From positions 424,135 through 488,134 of the forward strand of contig CABDWT010000003.1 of NCBI GenBank assembly GCA_901456055.1: a DNA stretch of 64,000 nucleotides, in the 5' to 3' direction. This stretch comes from Phytobacter ursingii (GTDB taxonomy: Bacteria; Pseudomonadota; Gammaproteobacteria; Enterobacterales; Enterobacteriaceae). Both the position numbers and the translations under genes were made by a program. Position 1 is the stretch's first letter, and each line of letters opens with the position of its first letter. This document shows, piece after piece, positions 20,996-30,242 of this stretch. Under the pieces are notes generated by a model, which did no database searches, was not told the DNA's origin, and saw only the letters and a list, made by a program, of their open reading frames with translations.

Positions 20996-21448
20996 ATGAT
21001 TTGGTTAACACTGACGACGCTGGTTGTGGTCTTTATTATTGGTTTCAGGGTATTAACATCTGACTCACGTCGCGCAATACGTCGTTTGAGTGAGCGACTG
21101 GCGATAACGCCCGTACCGGTGGAAACCATGATTGATCAGATGGGGAAAAAAGCAGGGGGGGAGTTTATCCAGTATCTGGCCCGTCCGGATGAAGCACATC
21201 TGCAAAATGCCGCTCAGATGCTGTTTATCTGGCAGGTTTTTATTGTCGACAGTAGCGAACAGCATCTCCAGTCCTGGCATCGTATCCTGCAAAAAGCCCG
21301 GCTGGCCGCGCCGATCACCGATGCGCAAGTCCGTCTCGCGCTGGGTTTTTTACGCGAACTTGAGCCAGACGTTGCTGAGCTTAATGCCTTCCAGATGCGC
21401 TACAACACCTTGTTTGTTCCTGAGGAAGGGGTGCACTGGCTACATTGA
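20996..21448 (+). CDS. yicN: DUF1198 protein YicN
   Basis: 150-residue protein of the DUF1198 family with one N-terminal membrane segment (MIWLTLTTLVVVFIIGF) and a soluble remainder ending EEGVHWLH, very like E. coli YicN. The ATG at 20996 follows GGCGGGAG; a GTG at 20981 is less likely. Function is unknown. It marks the return to E. coli gene order (yicN, nepI, yicL). Confidence 0.9.
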   Translation: MIWLTLTTLVVVFIIGFRVLTSDSRRAIRRLSERLAITPVPVETMIDQMGKKAGGEFIQYLARPDEAHLQNAAQMLFIWQVFIVDSSEQHLQSWHRILQKARLAAPITDAQVRLALGFLRELEPDVAELNAFQMRYNTLFVPEEGVHWLH

Positions 21449-21537
21449 TTCGGAATATCCGACGGTGTAAATAGTTGCGTAAGTGTTAAATGAATCACAC
21501 CGTTGTTTGTTACACTACACGGCTTTCACAATAAAAT

Positions 21538-22737
21538 ATGAAGCCGGGTGTAAAAATGATGGAAGTGCAGCGGACGCAGCCTGCAACAGGCGGTGTGAGT
21601 CGCCCCAACTGGTCGGCGGTATTTGCCGTCGCGTTTTGTGTGGCGTGCCTGATCACCGTGGAGTTTCTGCCGGTGAGTCTGTTGACGCCAATGGCGCAGG
21701 ATTTGGGCGTGTCGGAAGGCGTCGCTGGCCAGTCGGTGACAGTAACGGCTTTTGTCGCCATGTTCGCCAGCCTGTTTATCACCCATATCATCGGCAAAAC
21801 GGATCGCCGTCTGGTGGTTATTGCCTTTTCCGTGTTGCTGACGCTCTCGTGTCTGCTGGTCTCATTTGCCAATAGTTTTACCTTGCTGTTGCTTGGACGG
21901 GCTTGTCTGGGCCTGGCGTTGGGCGGTTTTTGGGCGATGTCTGCCTCCCTGACGATGCGACTGGTACCGGCCCGCACCATTCCAAAGGCACTGTCGGTTA
22001 TTTTCGGCGCGGTCTCGGTTGCTCTGGTGATTGCTGCGCCTTTGGGCAGTTTTCTCGGTGGGATCATTGGCTGGCGGCATGTGTTTAACGGCGCCGCGCT
22101 GATGGGGTTCGTCTGTATTGGCTGGGTGTGGATGGCGTTGCCGTCGATGCCGGGGCAAACAGAACAGCATCAGAATATGTTTGGTCTGTTGAAGCGCCCG
22201 GGCGTACTGGCCGGAATGCTGGCGATTTTTATGGCCTTTGCCGGTCAGTTCTCCTTTTTTACCTACATTCGTCCGATCTTTATGACCCTCGCGGGCTTTG
22301 ATGTGGATGGCCTGACACTGGTGTTATTGAGTTTTGGTATTGCCAGTTTTGTTGGCACCTCGCTTTCATCACATATCTTAAAACGCTCCGTAAAACTGGC
22401 GCTGGCCTGTGCGCCGCTGATCATTGCGCTGAGCGCGCTGGTACTGATTTTGTGGGGCAGCAATAAAGCGGTGGCGGCGGGGATTGCCATCGTCTGGGGA
22501 TTATCATTCGCACTGGTGCCGGTGGGCTGGTCGACGTGGATCACCCGCTCTCTTGCCGATCAGGCGGAAAAAGCGGGGTCGATTCAGGTGGCGGTTATTC
22601 AACTGGCGAATACCTGCGGTGCGGCGATTGGCGGCTACGCGCTGGATAATCTGGGCCTGCTTTCGCCGCTGGTGTTGTCAGGGTCGCTGATGCTGCTTAC
22701 CGCGCTGCTGGTGGCAGGAAAAGTGAAGGTGAAGTGA
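21538..22737 (+). CDS. nepI: Purine ribonucleoside exporter NepI
   Basis: Major-facilitator exporter of purine ribonucleosides (inosine, guanosine), 399 residues from ATG 21538; the ATG at 21556 gives a six-residue shorter form. Twelve hydrophobic segments are visible. Stretches such as [20 protein letters not shown] and [20 protein letters not shown] match E. coli NepI. It is monocistronic and followed by REP repeats. Confidence 0.93.
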   Translation: MKPGVKMMEVQRTQPATGGVSRPNWSAVFAVAFCVACLITVEFLPVSLLTPMAQDLGVSEGVAGQSVTVTAFVAMFASLFITHIIGKTDRRLVVIAFSVLLTLSCLLVSFANSFTLLLLGRACLGLALGGFWAMSASLTMRLVPARTIPKALSVIFGAVSVALVIAAPLGSFLGGIIGWRHVFNGAALMGFVCIGWVWMALPSMPGQTEQHQNMFGLLKRPGVLAGMLAIFMAFAGQFSFFTYIRPIFMTLAGFDVDGLTLVLLSFGIASFVGTSLSSHILKRSVKLALACAPLIIALSALVLILWGSNKAVAAGIAIVWGLSFALVPVGWSTWITRSLADQAEKAGSIQVAVIQLANTCGAAIGGYALDNLGLLSPLVLSGSLMLLTALLVAGKVKVK

Positions 22738-22744
22738 TTTTCCC

Positions 22745-22925
22745 CTCGTCCTTATCCGGGAATGCCCCGGATGCGGCGTAAACGCCTTATCCGGGCTACG
22801 CCCCGTAGCCCCGGTAAGCGCAGCGCGACCGGGGAATGTCCCGGTAAGCGCAGCGCGACCGGGGAATGTCCCGGATGGGGGGGCCGGTTTGTAGCCCCGG
22901 TAAGCGTCAGCGCCACCGGGGACAT
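22745..22925. repeat. REP/BIME cluster between nepI and yicL
   Basis: Several REP-type palindromes of opposite orientation (GGATGCGGCGTAAACGCC, CCCGGTAAGCGCAGCGCGAC). A 30-bp unit starting CCGGTAAGCGCAGCGCGACC is tandemly repeated at 22811 and 22841. The block separates convergent nepI and yicL and may stabilise or end both mRNAs. Confidence 0.9.
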
Positions 22926-22926
22926 A

Positions 22927-23832
22927 TCAGGCGGCAGCCTGGACGCGTTTACGTGAATCCAGCGAAATCAGCAGCACCGACGACACAATCATCAGCGTGC
23001 CCAGCCAGTCAGGCAGGGTAAAGGCGATACCGAGCAGGGCCACCGACAGCAGCGCGCTGCTCAGGGGTTCGGCACAGCTCAGAATGCTGGCGCGTGAGCC
23101 GCCAATCATCTGCGCGCCTTTCAGATACAGGCTAAAGGTCAGCGCGGTGCCCACCATCACCAGATACATAAACGCCATCACCAGATTGCCGTCGATAACG
23201 AAATCGCCCCCTTTATTGCCATAGAACGGCGTCAGCATTAATCCGGCGAGAAACATACTCCAGCCGACAATCGGTAGCGTGCCGTAGCGGGCGATAAGTT
23301 TCGACGGGTAGGTTGAATAGAGCGCGGCAGAAAACGCGGAAGCGATGCCCCATACCAGCGCTTCGCTGGAAATCGACAGCGACGTCATATTTCCGTGAGT
23401 CACCAGCAACAGGGTGCCAATCAACGATGTTGCAATCGCTGCGGTGACAGCGAGCGTCGGTTTTGCTTTTCGCGCCAGGGCAAACCACGTCACGATGATC
23501 GTCGGCGAGAGAAATTGCAGCACCGTGGCGGTGGCGGCATTCGATTTCTCGATGGTTACCAGGAAGGTGAGTTGCACGATAAGCGCGCCAAACAGCGAAA
23601 AGAACAGCAAACTCAGCGTGTCTTTGCGGTTTTTGACGATCGTGAAAATTTTATCGCCATGAAAAAACGACAGAATCAATAACACTGCGCCGCCGGACAG
23701 CAGGCGAACCATCGTCAACCAGGGGGCCGCGATGTGGCTTTTCTCCATGATGTACTGGGCGCAAACCCCGGAACTGCCCCATAAAATGGCGGCAATCAGT
23801 ACGTAAAGCATCCCTTTTTTTGTGGAACCCAT
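22927..23832 (-). CDS. yicL: EamA/DMT inner-membrane transporter YicL
   Basis: Drug/metabolite-transporter superfamily protein, 301 residues, ten hydrophobic segments in two EamA repeats. [20 protein letters not shown] and [11 protein letters not shown] are shared with E. coli YicL. The substrate is unknown, probably an exported metabolite. Its stop lies at the edge of the REP cluster. Monocistronic. Confidence 0.9.
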   Translation of the reverse strand: MGSTKKGMLYVLIAAILWGSSGVCAQYIMEKSHIAAPWLTMVRLLSGGAVLLILSFFHGDKIFTIVKNRKDTLSLLFFSLFGALIVQLTFLVTIEKSNAATATVLQFLSPTIIVTWFALARKAKPTLAVTAAIATSLIGTLLLVTHGNMTSLSISSEALVWGIASAFSAALYSTYPSKLIARYGTLPIVGWSMFLAGLMLTPFYGNKGGDFVIDGNLVMAFMYLVMVGTALTFSLYLKGAQMIGGSRASILSCAEPLSSALLSVALLGIAFTLPDWLGTLMIVSSVLLISLDSRKRVQAAA

Positions 23833-23938
23833 TTTCTATCCAGACCTGCCATGCTGCTTTCTTATTGATGAGTTTTGCATCATAGCACAGGCGTGATAGA
23901 TAACCGGAGGCAGCATCCCTGCCGCCCGCGGATTTACA

Positions 23939-25318
23939 TTAGAACCAGGCTTCCCACATCGCCCCGACGTTGAAAGAGTCCAGCGTGGTGTCATCCGTGC
24001 CGTTAACACGCGCGGTGCGCTTGTTGTCAACTTCGCCACCGGTTACGTAGAAGCGCAGCATCGGACGGAACTCTGGCCCCATATCAATGGAGATGTTCTG
24101 CGACAGGGTCGCTTTCCAGCCGTTGTTATCGCCGCCTTTGTCGTAGGCCACTTTCTGCCAGCCCAGTTCCAGCCAGGTTGAATGCACGTCGTTCCACCAG
24201 TACATCGGACGCACAATGGCGTTGTAGTTCTTACGGTTGTCAGACTTGTCAGCGCTGTTGTCGTAATCGTGGAAGGCGAGCAGATATTCCACCTGCATCT
24301 GGCGACTAAACTTGTGCAGCCCTTCGAAGCTGGCATAGATAGTTTTCAGATCATCCGTTTTGTTGTAAACGCTGTTATCTGCGTTATCGGAGTAACGGGC
24401 GATAACCTTGTTCACGCCGCTGTCGTTGGTATGGCTTAACACCACGCCGCCCTGCCAGGCTTTCAGGCGGGCGTCGCTTTCAACGGCTTTCGAGTCAAAA
24501 CCGTAGTTAGCGTAAATTTCCAGATCCAGCGGGCCGACTTTCATGCCGTGGACTTTTGAGGTGACGGCGTAGTTGCCTTTGTCGCCGGTGCCGGAGCCGC
24601 CGGTACAGGTAATGCGTGACGGGTTATCGCCATTGTCTTCCACTTCCGGGTTACAGGACTGCACGGCAGCCACAGTGGCCACGTCAAACTGTACGCCGCC
24701 GATGTCGAAGTTTTTCACCCCGGCGCCCTGGCCATCGTGGTTCATCCAGAAGTAGTCGTTGATGCCCTGTTGCGGACGCTGGTGGAAGTCACGACCCGCC
24801 CAGAAGTAGGCGTTCGGGTTGGATTCCAGCAGGTTGGTCACCCCGGCGTAGGCTTTTTTCAGGTTAACTTCGTCGCCCCAGTGATCGAACATCACGTTGA
24901 CGTCCCAGATAGCCCCGTGCGAACTCTTAAACGCTTTGGAAAGCTGGAACTCGCCGCCGTTGCCTTCGTTACCCAGACGGCCAATCGCAGACGAGCCGTT
25001 ATACGAACCGTCTACGCCAACGTATTTCTGATCGCCGCTCTGATAGTGGGCGCCATAACGGGCGTAACCGCTAAATTTCACGCCATAAGGAATGGCTAAA
25101 TCAGGCGTTTGCGCGGTACTTTGCGGCTCGGTAATGACATCCGCTTTTTTATCAATAGCGGCATCCATTTTTGCCTGCCGCTCAGCTAATGCTTTATCCA
25201 CCGCTTTTGCCACGATGGCGTCAATTTGTTCTTGGGTAAATTCTTGAGCTATCACCGAACCAGAGCAAAGCGCAGCCGCAACTGCCAGTGCCACTGGAAG
25301 TTTATTGTTTAATTTCAT
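23939..25318 (-). CDS. LamB-type carbohydrate porin of the beta-glucoside PTS locus
   Basis: Outer-membrane maltoporin-family channel, 459 residues. A signal peptide (MKLNNKLPVALAVAAALCSG..AQ) is followed by an about 30-residue coiled-coil-like helix (QIDAIVAKAVDKALAERQAK), as in ScrY- and BglH-type porins, then the beta barrel, ending FNVGAMWEAWF with the terminal aromatic needed for assembly. The barrel resembles LamB (KFSGYARYGAHY at its start). It is last in the PTS cluster and should let oligosaccharides such as cellobiose or aryl glucosides cross the outer membrane. An ERIC element ends 13 bases before its ATG. Confidence 0.85.
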   Translation of the reverse strand: MKLNNKLPVALAVAAALCSGSVIAQEFTQEQIDAIVAKAVDKALAERQAKMDAAIDKKADVITEPQSTAQTPDLAIPYGVKFSGYARYGAHYQSGDQKYVGVDGSYNGSSAIGRLGNEGNGGEFQLSKAFKSSHGAIWDVNVMFDHWGDEVNLKKAYAGVTNLLESNPNAYFWAGRDFHQRPQQGINDYFWMNHDGQGAGVKNFDIGGVQFDVATVAAVQSCNPEVEDNGDNPSRITCTGGSGTGDKGNYAVTSKVHGMKVGPLDLEIYANYGFDSKAVESDARLKAWQGGVVLSHTNDSGVNKVIARYSDNADNSVYNKTDDLKTIYASFEGLHKFSRQMQVEYLLAFHDYDNSADKSDNRKNYNAIVRPMYWWNDVHSTWLELGWQKVAYDKGGDNNGWKATLSQNISIDMGPEFRPMLRFYVTGGEVDNKRTARVNGTDDTTLDSFNVGAMWEAWF

Positions 25319-25331
25319 AATTATCTCAATT

Positions 25332-25458
25332 TATACCCTTGATATTTCTGGCTGCATGTTCGTTGGCAGTACTCATTCACCCGAATCACTTATATAAGTA
25401 AGCTCATCGGGATTCATTTGTTTGTCGCCTTCGTGAAGCTCAAAATATTTAGGGTGTA
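25332..25458. repeat. ERIC element (127 bp)
   Basis: An imperfect palindrome from TATACCCTTGATATTT to ATATTTAGGGTGTA, exactly 127 bp. The centre carries GTAAGCTCATCGGGATTCAT and, on the other strand, TAAGTGATTCGGGTGAATGA, which match the core regions used to define enterobacterial repetitive intergenic consensus sequences. It lies in the gap between the IIA gene and the porin gene. Confidence 0.9.
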
Positions 25459-25584
25459 GTTGGTTGTTTTTAAACAATAACCATCCCGTCCTGATTTGAC
25501 AGAACAACATGCCAGTATCAAAACAAGTTGATTTATATTTTATAATTCAGGTACAGAGTTATATTTTCCGTAATCAATAAGTTT

Positions 25585-25887
25585 TTAACGCTGATAAAGC
25601 TGAATGATCTCCTCTGATAATTCACGCGCCAGTAACGACGTCATTAAATGATCCTGGGCATGCACCATAATTAATGTCATGGGTTGCCGGGCTTCACCGG
25701 CGTCTTGTTCAATTAATTTAGTTTGCATTTGATGGGCCTGGCGCGAATAGCCATCGGCTTCACGCAGCAGGTTTTGGGCTTCCTCAAAATTGCCCGCTCT
25801 GGCGGCACGCAGTGCTTCAAAGCACAGGCTGCGCGACTGACCCGCGTTAACGATAATCTCCATTACCGCTTCTTCTAATGCGACCAT
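25585..25887 (-). CDS. PTS IIA, lactose/cellobiose family
   Basis: Soluble phosphocarrier of a lactose/N,N'-diacetylchitobiose-family PTS, 100 residues, a complete IIA. The phosphorylated histidine is His76 in MVHAQDHLMTS, followed by the conserved Asp79. It receives phosphate from HPr and passes it to the separate IIB (28637-28951). It lies 12 bases after the GH1 gene. Similar to ChbA, but the GH1 partner points to beta-glucosides rather than chitobiose. Confidence 0.92.
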   Translation of the reverse strand: MVALEEAVMEIIVNAGQSRSLCFEALRAARAGNFEEAQNLLREADGYSRQAHQMQTKLIEQDAGEARQPMTLIMVHAQDHLMTSLLARELSEEIIQLYQR

Positions 25888-25899
25888 ATTTATTTACTC

Positions 25900-27282
25900 T
25901 TAATCAAAACCATTATTCTTCGCGGTGGCGGCAAACCATTCTCCGCTTTTCTTAACGGTACGTTTCTGGGTTTCTAAATCTAGCTGAACAAAACCGTAGC
26001 GGTTTTTATACGCGTTACACCATGACCAATTATCAATAAAGGTCCACATATGATAACCAAGGCAATTACAGCCTTCGCTAATTCCTTTATGTAGCCATTT
26101 AAGATGATCGGTAATAAAGGTAATGCGGTACTGATCGTTTATTTGTCCGTTTTCAATAAAGCGCTGTTCATTTTCGACACCCATACCATTTTCAGAAATA
26201 AAGCAGCGTGGGTTGCCATAATTATCACGAAGATTAACCAAAATATCGTAAATACCCGGCTCATAAATTTCCCAGCCGCGCCAGGGGTTCATTTTTCGCC
26301 CTGGCATCTCGTAGTAATCAAACAGCCATTCCGGCATAAACGGCGACTCAGGGTTAACGGCGCTGTCCCGGCATTTCACTCGCCGCGGCTGGTAATAGTT
26401 AATACCCAGTAAGTCGACTTTCCCGGCGGCAATCAGCTCTTTATCGCCCAGATGGCAAGCGGGAAGCTGATCATACTCTTTCAGCAAGGCCACCAGGTCC
26501 GCCGGATACTCGCCCCGCAGTACCGGATCAAGGAAGCTGCGGTTAAACAGCAGATCAGCATGATGCGCGGCTTTCAGATCTGCCGGATGCTGCGAACGTG
26601 GATACGACGGCGTCAGGTTGAGCACTATACCGATCTCACCGGAGTGATGTCCGGCGCGAAATACCCGCACTGCGCTGGCATGGGCCAGTACCGTGTTGTA
26701 TGCCACTGTGGCTGCCCGTTTGAAATCCACTACGTTTGGGTAATGGAAGTCATACAGATAGCCCCCTTCTACCGGCACAATCGGTTCGTTGAAAGTAAAC
26801 CAGTGCTTCACCTGATGACCAAACAGGTCGAAACAGATCTGCGCGTAGCGGGAGAACGCCTCAACCACTTCGCGATTTTCCCAGCCGCCTTTCTCCTGCA
26901 TCACCATCGGCATGTCGAAGTGGAACAGGGTGATAAACGGTTCGATACCCTGTTCTGCCAGCTCACTGAGCATGGTGCTGTAAAACGCAACAGCCTCTCT
27001 GTTCACCTCGCCGATGCCATCAGGAATCAGGCGGCTCCAGCTTATTGAGGTGCGAAAACTGTTATGGTTCAGCGCTTTTAACAGGGCGATATCTTCGCGC
27101 CAGTGCTGGTAAAAGGTGGACGTATCCTGGGGGCCCACCTGCTGGTGAAAGCGCCAGGGTTGACTGGCGTACCAGGCATCCCATGTTGTGGCGCTCTTCC
27201 CGCCCTTTAAGCTTTCCCCTTCGGTTTGTTGCGCGGAACTGGCGCTGCCCCACCAGAAGTTTTCGGGAAATGCGTATTTCAT
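25900..27282 (-). CDS. 6-phospho-beta-glucosidase, GH1
   Basis: Cytoplasmic family-1 glycosidase, 460 residues, that splits 6-phospho-beta-glucosides delivered by the PTS. The acid/base is Glu166 in TFNEPIV and the nucleophile Glu364 in ISENGMG. The N-terminus FPENFWWGSASSAQQTEG and C-terminal NRYGFVQLDL are typical. Gaps to its neighbours are 12 and 14 bases, so it is co-transcribed with IIC and IIA. A 6-phospho-beta-galactosidase role cannot be excluded by sequence alone. Confidence 0.92.
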   Translation of the reverse strand: MKYAFPENFWWGSASSAQQTEGESLKGGKSATTWDAWYASQPWRFHQQVGPQDTSTFYQHWREDIALLKALNHNSFRTSISWSRLIPDGIGEVNREAVAFYSTMLSELAEQGIEPFITLFHFDMPMVMQEKGGWENREVVEAFSRYAQICFDLFGHQVKHWFTFNEPIVPVEGGYLYDFHYPNVVDFKRAATVAYNTVLAHASAVRVFRAGHHSGEIGIVLNLTPSYPRSQHPADLKAAHHADLLFNRSFLDPVLRGEYPADLVALLKEYDQLPACHLGDKELIAAGKVDLLGINYYQPRRVKCRDSAVNPESPFMPEWLFDYYEMPGRKMNPWRGWEIYEPGIYDILVNLRDNYGNPRCFISENGMGVENEQRFIENGQINDQYRITFITDHLKWLHKGISEGCNCLGYHMWTFIDNWSWCNAYKNRYGFVQLDLETQKRTVKKSGEWFAATAKNNGFD

Positions 27283-27296
27283 TTTTCTCTCCTTGT

Positions 27297-28625
27297 TCAG
27301 TTACTGCCGACGGTTTCCGCCATCGGTGCGCTGTTCTGCGCTTTTTGCTCTTCGGTTTTCATCAATGAACGCTCGTAAGCGCGCAGGAACGGCAGGTACA
27401 TCAGTGCGGACATCACCATACAAATTACGCACATCACCACCGGGCTGAATGCCCAGTTTGCCGCCCAGGATGCGCCAATCGGTGCCGGCGTTGTCCACGG
27501 TGTCAGTGACACAACTTGCGCCAGTAAGCCCATGCGGGTCGCGGCATACGCCAGAACGGCGTTCACCAACGGCACACAGACGAACGGGATAAACAACATC
27601 GGGTTCATGATGATCGGCGCACCGAAGAGAATCGGTTCATTGATGTTGAAGAAGCTTGGCACCACGCCCATTTTGCCGATAGTCCGCAAATGCGTAACGC
27701 GGCTACGCAGCAACAAGAAGGCCAGCGGTAAGGTTGAACCCACGCCGCCAATAAGGAGGTAGTGATCCCAGAAACCTTGCAGGTAAACGTGCGGCAATGC
27801 AGCGCCTGCAGCCAATGCAGCCTGGTTGGCGGAGAGGTTGGCCATCCAGAACGGGTTCATGATGCCGGTGACAATCAGCGAACCGTGGATACCGGCAAAC
27901 CAGAAGATTTGGCACAGCAGCACTGAAAGCAGGATCGCAGGCAGTGAGTCTGATGCGGAGACCAGCGGTTCCAGCAGGTGCATAATCGCCTGCGGCAGGA
28001 TCATGCCGGTTTGCGCTTCGATAAACAGGTTCAGCGGGTGCAGCGTACCGATAATCACCAGAACCGGGATCAGGATTTCAAACGAGCGGGCAACACCGGT
28101 CGGCACCTCTTTCGGCAGGCGAATGGTGATGTTGTGCTGCTTGAGCCAGGCATAAACGCGCGCGGAATAAATCGCTGTCAGCAGCGCGGTAAAGATCCCC
28201 TGGCCGGAGAGGTACTGGGTGGAAATCTGCCCTTCATGATAAGGCGCGGCAACCAGCAGGAAGGCCATAAACGCCAGCAGGCCGGTCATCACCGGGTCAA
28301 GATTGAACTGACGGCCCAGGCTCGCGCCGATACCGACAGAGATGAAGAAGGTCATGACCCCCATGCTCAGGTTGAAAGGCAACATCAGCTGCGCGCGGTA
28401 TTCGGTAGAAAAATCCAGCCAGGCGCGGGCAAAGCCGTTGGTCGTTTCGGGTGAGAACGGCGGGAAAATAAACACCAGCATAAACGAGCCGATGATCATG
28501 AACGGCAGCGCGGCGGTAAAGCCATCGCGGATAGCGATAACGTATTTCTGCTGTCCGAGTTTGCCCGCCAGCGGGGTAATGGACTGCTCAATGACGCCAA
28601 TCATAGACTGATATAACGAACTCAT
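27297..28625 (-). CDS. PTS IIC permease, cellobiose family
   Basis: Membrane-embedded sugar channel EIIC of the lactose/cellobiose PTS family, 442 residues, about ten hydrophobic segments. The conserved motif ..FFNINEPILFGAPIIMNPML contains the substrate-binding Asn-Glu-Pro. The order IIB-IIC-GH1-IIA with 11-14 bp gaps shows one operon. Probable substrates are cellobiose, arbutin or salicin; the exact sugar is not readable. Confidence 0.92.
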   Translation of the reverse strand: MSSLYQSMIGVIEQSITPLAGKLGQQKYVIAIRDGFTAALPFMIIGSFMLVFIFPPFSPETTNGFARAWLDFSTEYRAQLMLPFNLSMGVMTFFISVGIGASLGRQFNLDPVMTGLLAFMAFLLVAAPYHEGQISTQYLSGQGIFTALLTAIYSARVYAWLKQHNITIRLPKEVPTGVARSFEILIPVLVIIGTLHPLNLFIEAQTGMILPQAIMHLLEPLVSASDSLPAILLSVLLCQIFWFAGIHGSLIVTGIMNPFWMANLSANQAALAAGAALPHVYLQGFWDHYLLIGGVGSTLPLAFLLLRSRVTHLRTIGKMGVVPSFFNINEPILFGAPIIMNPMLFIPFVCVPLVNAVLAYAATRMGLLAQVVSLTPWTTPAPIGASWAANWAFSPVVMCVICMVMSALMYLPFLRAYERSLMKTEEQKAQNSAPMAETVGSN

Positions 28626-28636
28626 GGGTTCACCTT

Positions 28637-28951
28637 TTAGTGCGCCGCTTCAATCAGCGACAGTGCATAGTCCAGTACTTTATCGCCACGCTGCATCCCG
28701 TAGTCCATCGGATTGATGGGCTGTACGGGGATGCCGACGGCGGCGGCCTTTTCTGACAGCGTGTTTAACATATATTTTACTTGTGGTCCGAGAAGCACGA
28801 CCTGGTATCGCGGGAACTGCACATCAAATTCAGCCACACCGTACGCATCGATCTCGACCGGCAAATTCCGCTGCTCTGCCTCCTCAACCATTTTCCTGAC
28901 CAGCAGGCTGGTGGACATACCGGCGGAGCAACACAACATAATCCTGAACAT
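28637..28951 (-). CDS. PTS IIB, cellobiose family
   Basis: Soluble EIIB, 104 residues. The start at 28951 (MFRIMLCCSAGMSTSLLV) is preceded by GAGG at 9 bases, while the upstream ATG at 28960 overlaps that ribosome site. The phosphorylated cysteine is Cys8 in the P-loop CSAGMSTS. First gene of the operon, reading away from the LacI-type regulator. Confidence 0.92.
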   Translation of the reverse strand: MFRIMLCCSAGMSTSLLVRKMVEEAEQRNLPVEIDAYGVAEFDVQFPRYQVVLLGPQVKYMLNTLSEKAAAVGIPVQPINPMDYGMQRGDKVLDYALSLIEAAH

Positions 28952-29002
28952 CTTGACCATCCTCGAATGTAAAAAGTTATTGCGGGGGTGATTGGATATC
29001 AT

Positions 29003-29020
29003 ACGGAAACCGGTTTCCAT
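29003..29020. promoter_or_regulatory. LacI-type operator 1 upstream of the PTS operon
   Basis: The perfect palindrome GGAAACCGGTTTCC (29005-29018) lies 53 bases before the IIB start. A related site is at 29129-29147. Centre-even palindromes with a CG core are typical of LacI-family repressors. Confidence 0.75.
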
Positions 29021-29128
29021 CACAGCGCAAAAGAAGTGTGATGAGTATCAAAGTCTCGGTGAGATAAGCGCTTTTTTCTGGATTCAGGTCACGGAATTTG
29101 GATGGATTCTGATAGCAAGTGAGTCCAA

Positions 29129-29147
29129 ATGGAAAATCGGTTTCCAT
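29129..29147. promoter_or_regulatory. LacI-type operator 2 upstream of the regulator
   Basis: ATGGAAAATCGGTTTCCAT, with seven-base arms, is the second copy of the operator, about 126 bp from the first and 99 bases before the regulator start. Two spaced sites would allow looping and joint control of both promoters. Confidence 0.72.
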
Positions 29148-29245
29148 GAAAAAAAGAAAAGGATATACTGCAAGTGGTTATATTATGAACCATTGCTGTA
29201 CTTTGAATTTTCAGGCGCAATTTATTCGTCTGTCAGGGGAAAAAG

Positions 29246-30199
29246 ATGTCTACAATCAACGATGTATCACGTTTAGCTGGGGTGTCCAAAGCCACAGTCT
29301 CACGGGTGTTGAGTGGTTCGCGCGGCGTTAAGGAAGCCAGTCGCCTCGCAGTACTGAAAGCGGTCGAAGAGCTGAATTATCGGCCCAATGTTATCGCACA
29401 GTCCTTACTCAGCCAGTCGACAGGCTGCATCGGCGTGATCTGCGCCCAGGACAATATCAACCAGACCACCGCGTATCTTTATGCGCTGGAAAAACACCTC
29501 AGCCAGAGTCAGAAACACCTGTTGCTGCGCTTTGCGAATACCAAAGCGGGAGTGATGAGCGCGCTGGAAGAACTCACCTGTGGATTGTGCGATGATGTAT
29601 TAATTATCGGCGCCCGCTTCCCGCTGAATATCAACGACGAGAATGTCATTCTGGTGGATTGCGCGGAGTCGGATACGCTAAACAGCATCCAGTTTGATCA
29701 TGCGTTCGCGGCAGAAACGGCCTGCAACTTCCTGATAAGCCAGGGAAGACGCCAGATTGCACTGATTCATCCGGATGCCCGCGGTAACACCGACCAGGTG
29801 TTGCTCGGTTATAAGCATGCGCTGGAAAACAACTTCCTGCCGTTTAACCGCAACCTGGTCTTTATGGATGACACCTCGTCATCCGTGGCGTTGCAGGTAT
29901 TGCTCAACAATGCCACTACCTTGAATTTCAATGCACTGCTGGTCGCCGATGAGCAGGAAGCGCAGCGTGTCATTCCCCAGTTGCAGGCGTTCAATAAATC
30001 CGTACCGGGCGACATCATGGTCTTTAGCCTGGCGGGTTCGTTGCACCTGCCGGGGGTGCCAAAAATCCCGGCGATTGAGTACTCCATGGACGCGATGGCG
30101 GCGCGGATTGTCGCGTGGCTCAACGAAAAAACCCAGAGCGTATTGGGTTCTTGTGTAGTGCGCGGGGATTTAATTATTCCTGAGATGATCAAGCGCTAA
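29246..30199 (+). CDS. LacI-family repressor of the PTS locus
   Basis: LacI/GalR-type repressor, 317 residues. The N-terminal helix-turn-helix and hinge read INDVSRLAGVSKATVSRVLS and NYRPNVIAQSLLSQ; the periplasmic-binding-like effector domain fills the rest. AGGGGAAAAAG precedes the ATG. It is divergent from the PTS operon, with two matching operators between, so it is the likely local regulator, resembling AscG in role. Confidence 0.9.
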   Translation: MSTINDVSRLAGVSKATVSRVLSGSRGVKEASRLAVLKAVEELNYRPNVIAQSLLSQSTGCIGVICAQDNINQTTAYLYALEKHLSQSQKHLLLRFANTKAGVMSALEELTCGLCDDVLIIGARFPLNINDENVILVDCAESDTLNSIQFDHAFAAETACNFLISQGRRQIALIHPDARGNTDQVLLGYKHALENNFLPFNRNLVFMDDTSSSVALQVLLNNATTLNFNALLVADEQEAQRVIPQLQAFNKSVPGDIMVFSLAGSLHLPGVPKIPAIEYSMDAMAARIVAWLNEKTQSVLGSCVVRGDLIIPEMIKR

Positions 30200-30208
30200 C
30201 GGTTAAAG

Positions 30209-30236
30209 CCAGCCTCCGCCCGGAGGCTTTTTTACG
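30209..30236 (+). terminator. Terminator after the LacI-type gene
   Basis: AGCCTCCGCCCGGAGGCTTTTTTACG is a compact hairpin with a six-T tail, 11 bases past the stop. Confidence 0.9.
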
Positions 30237-30242
30237 CCGCGA

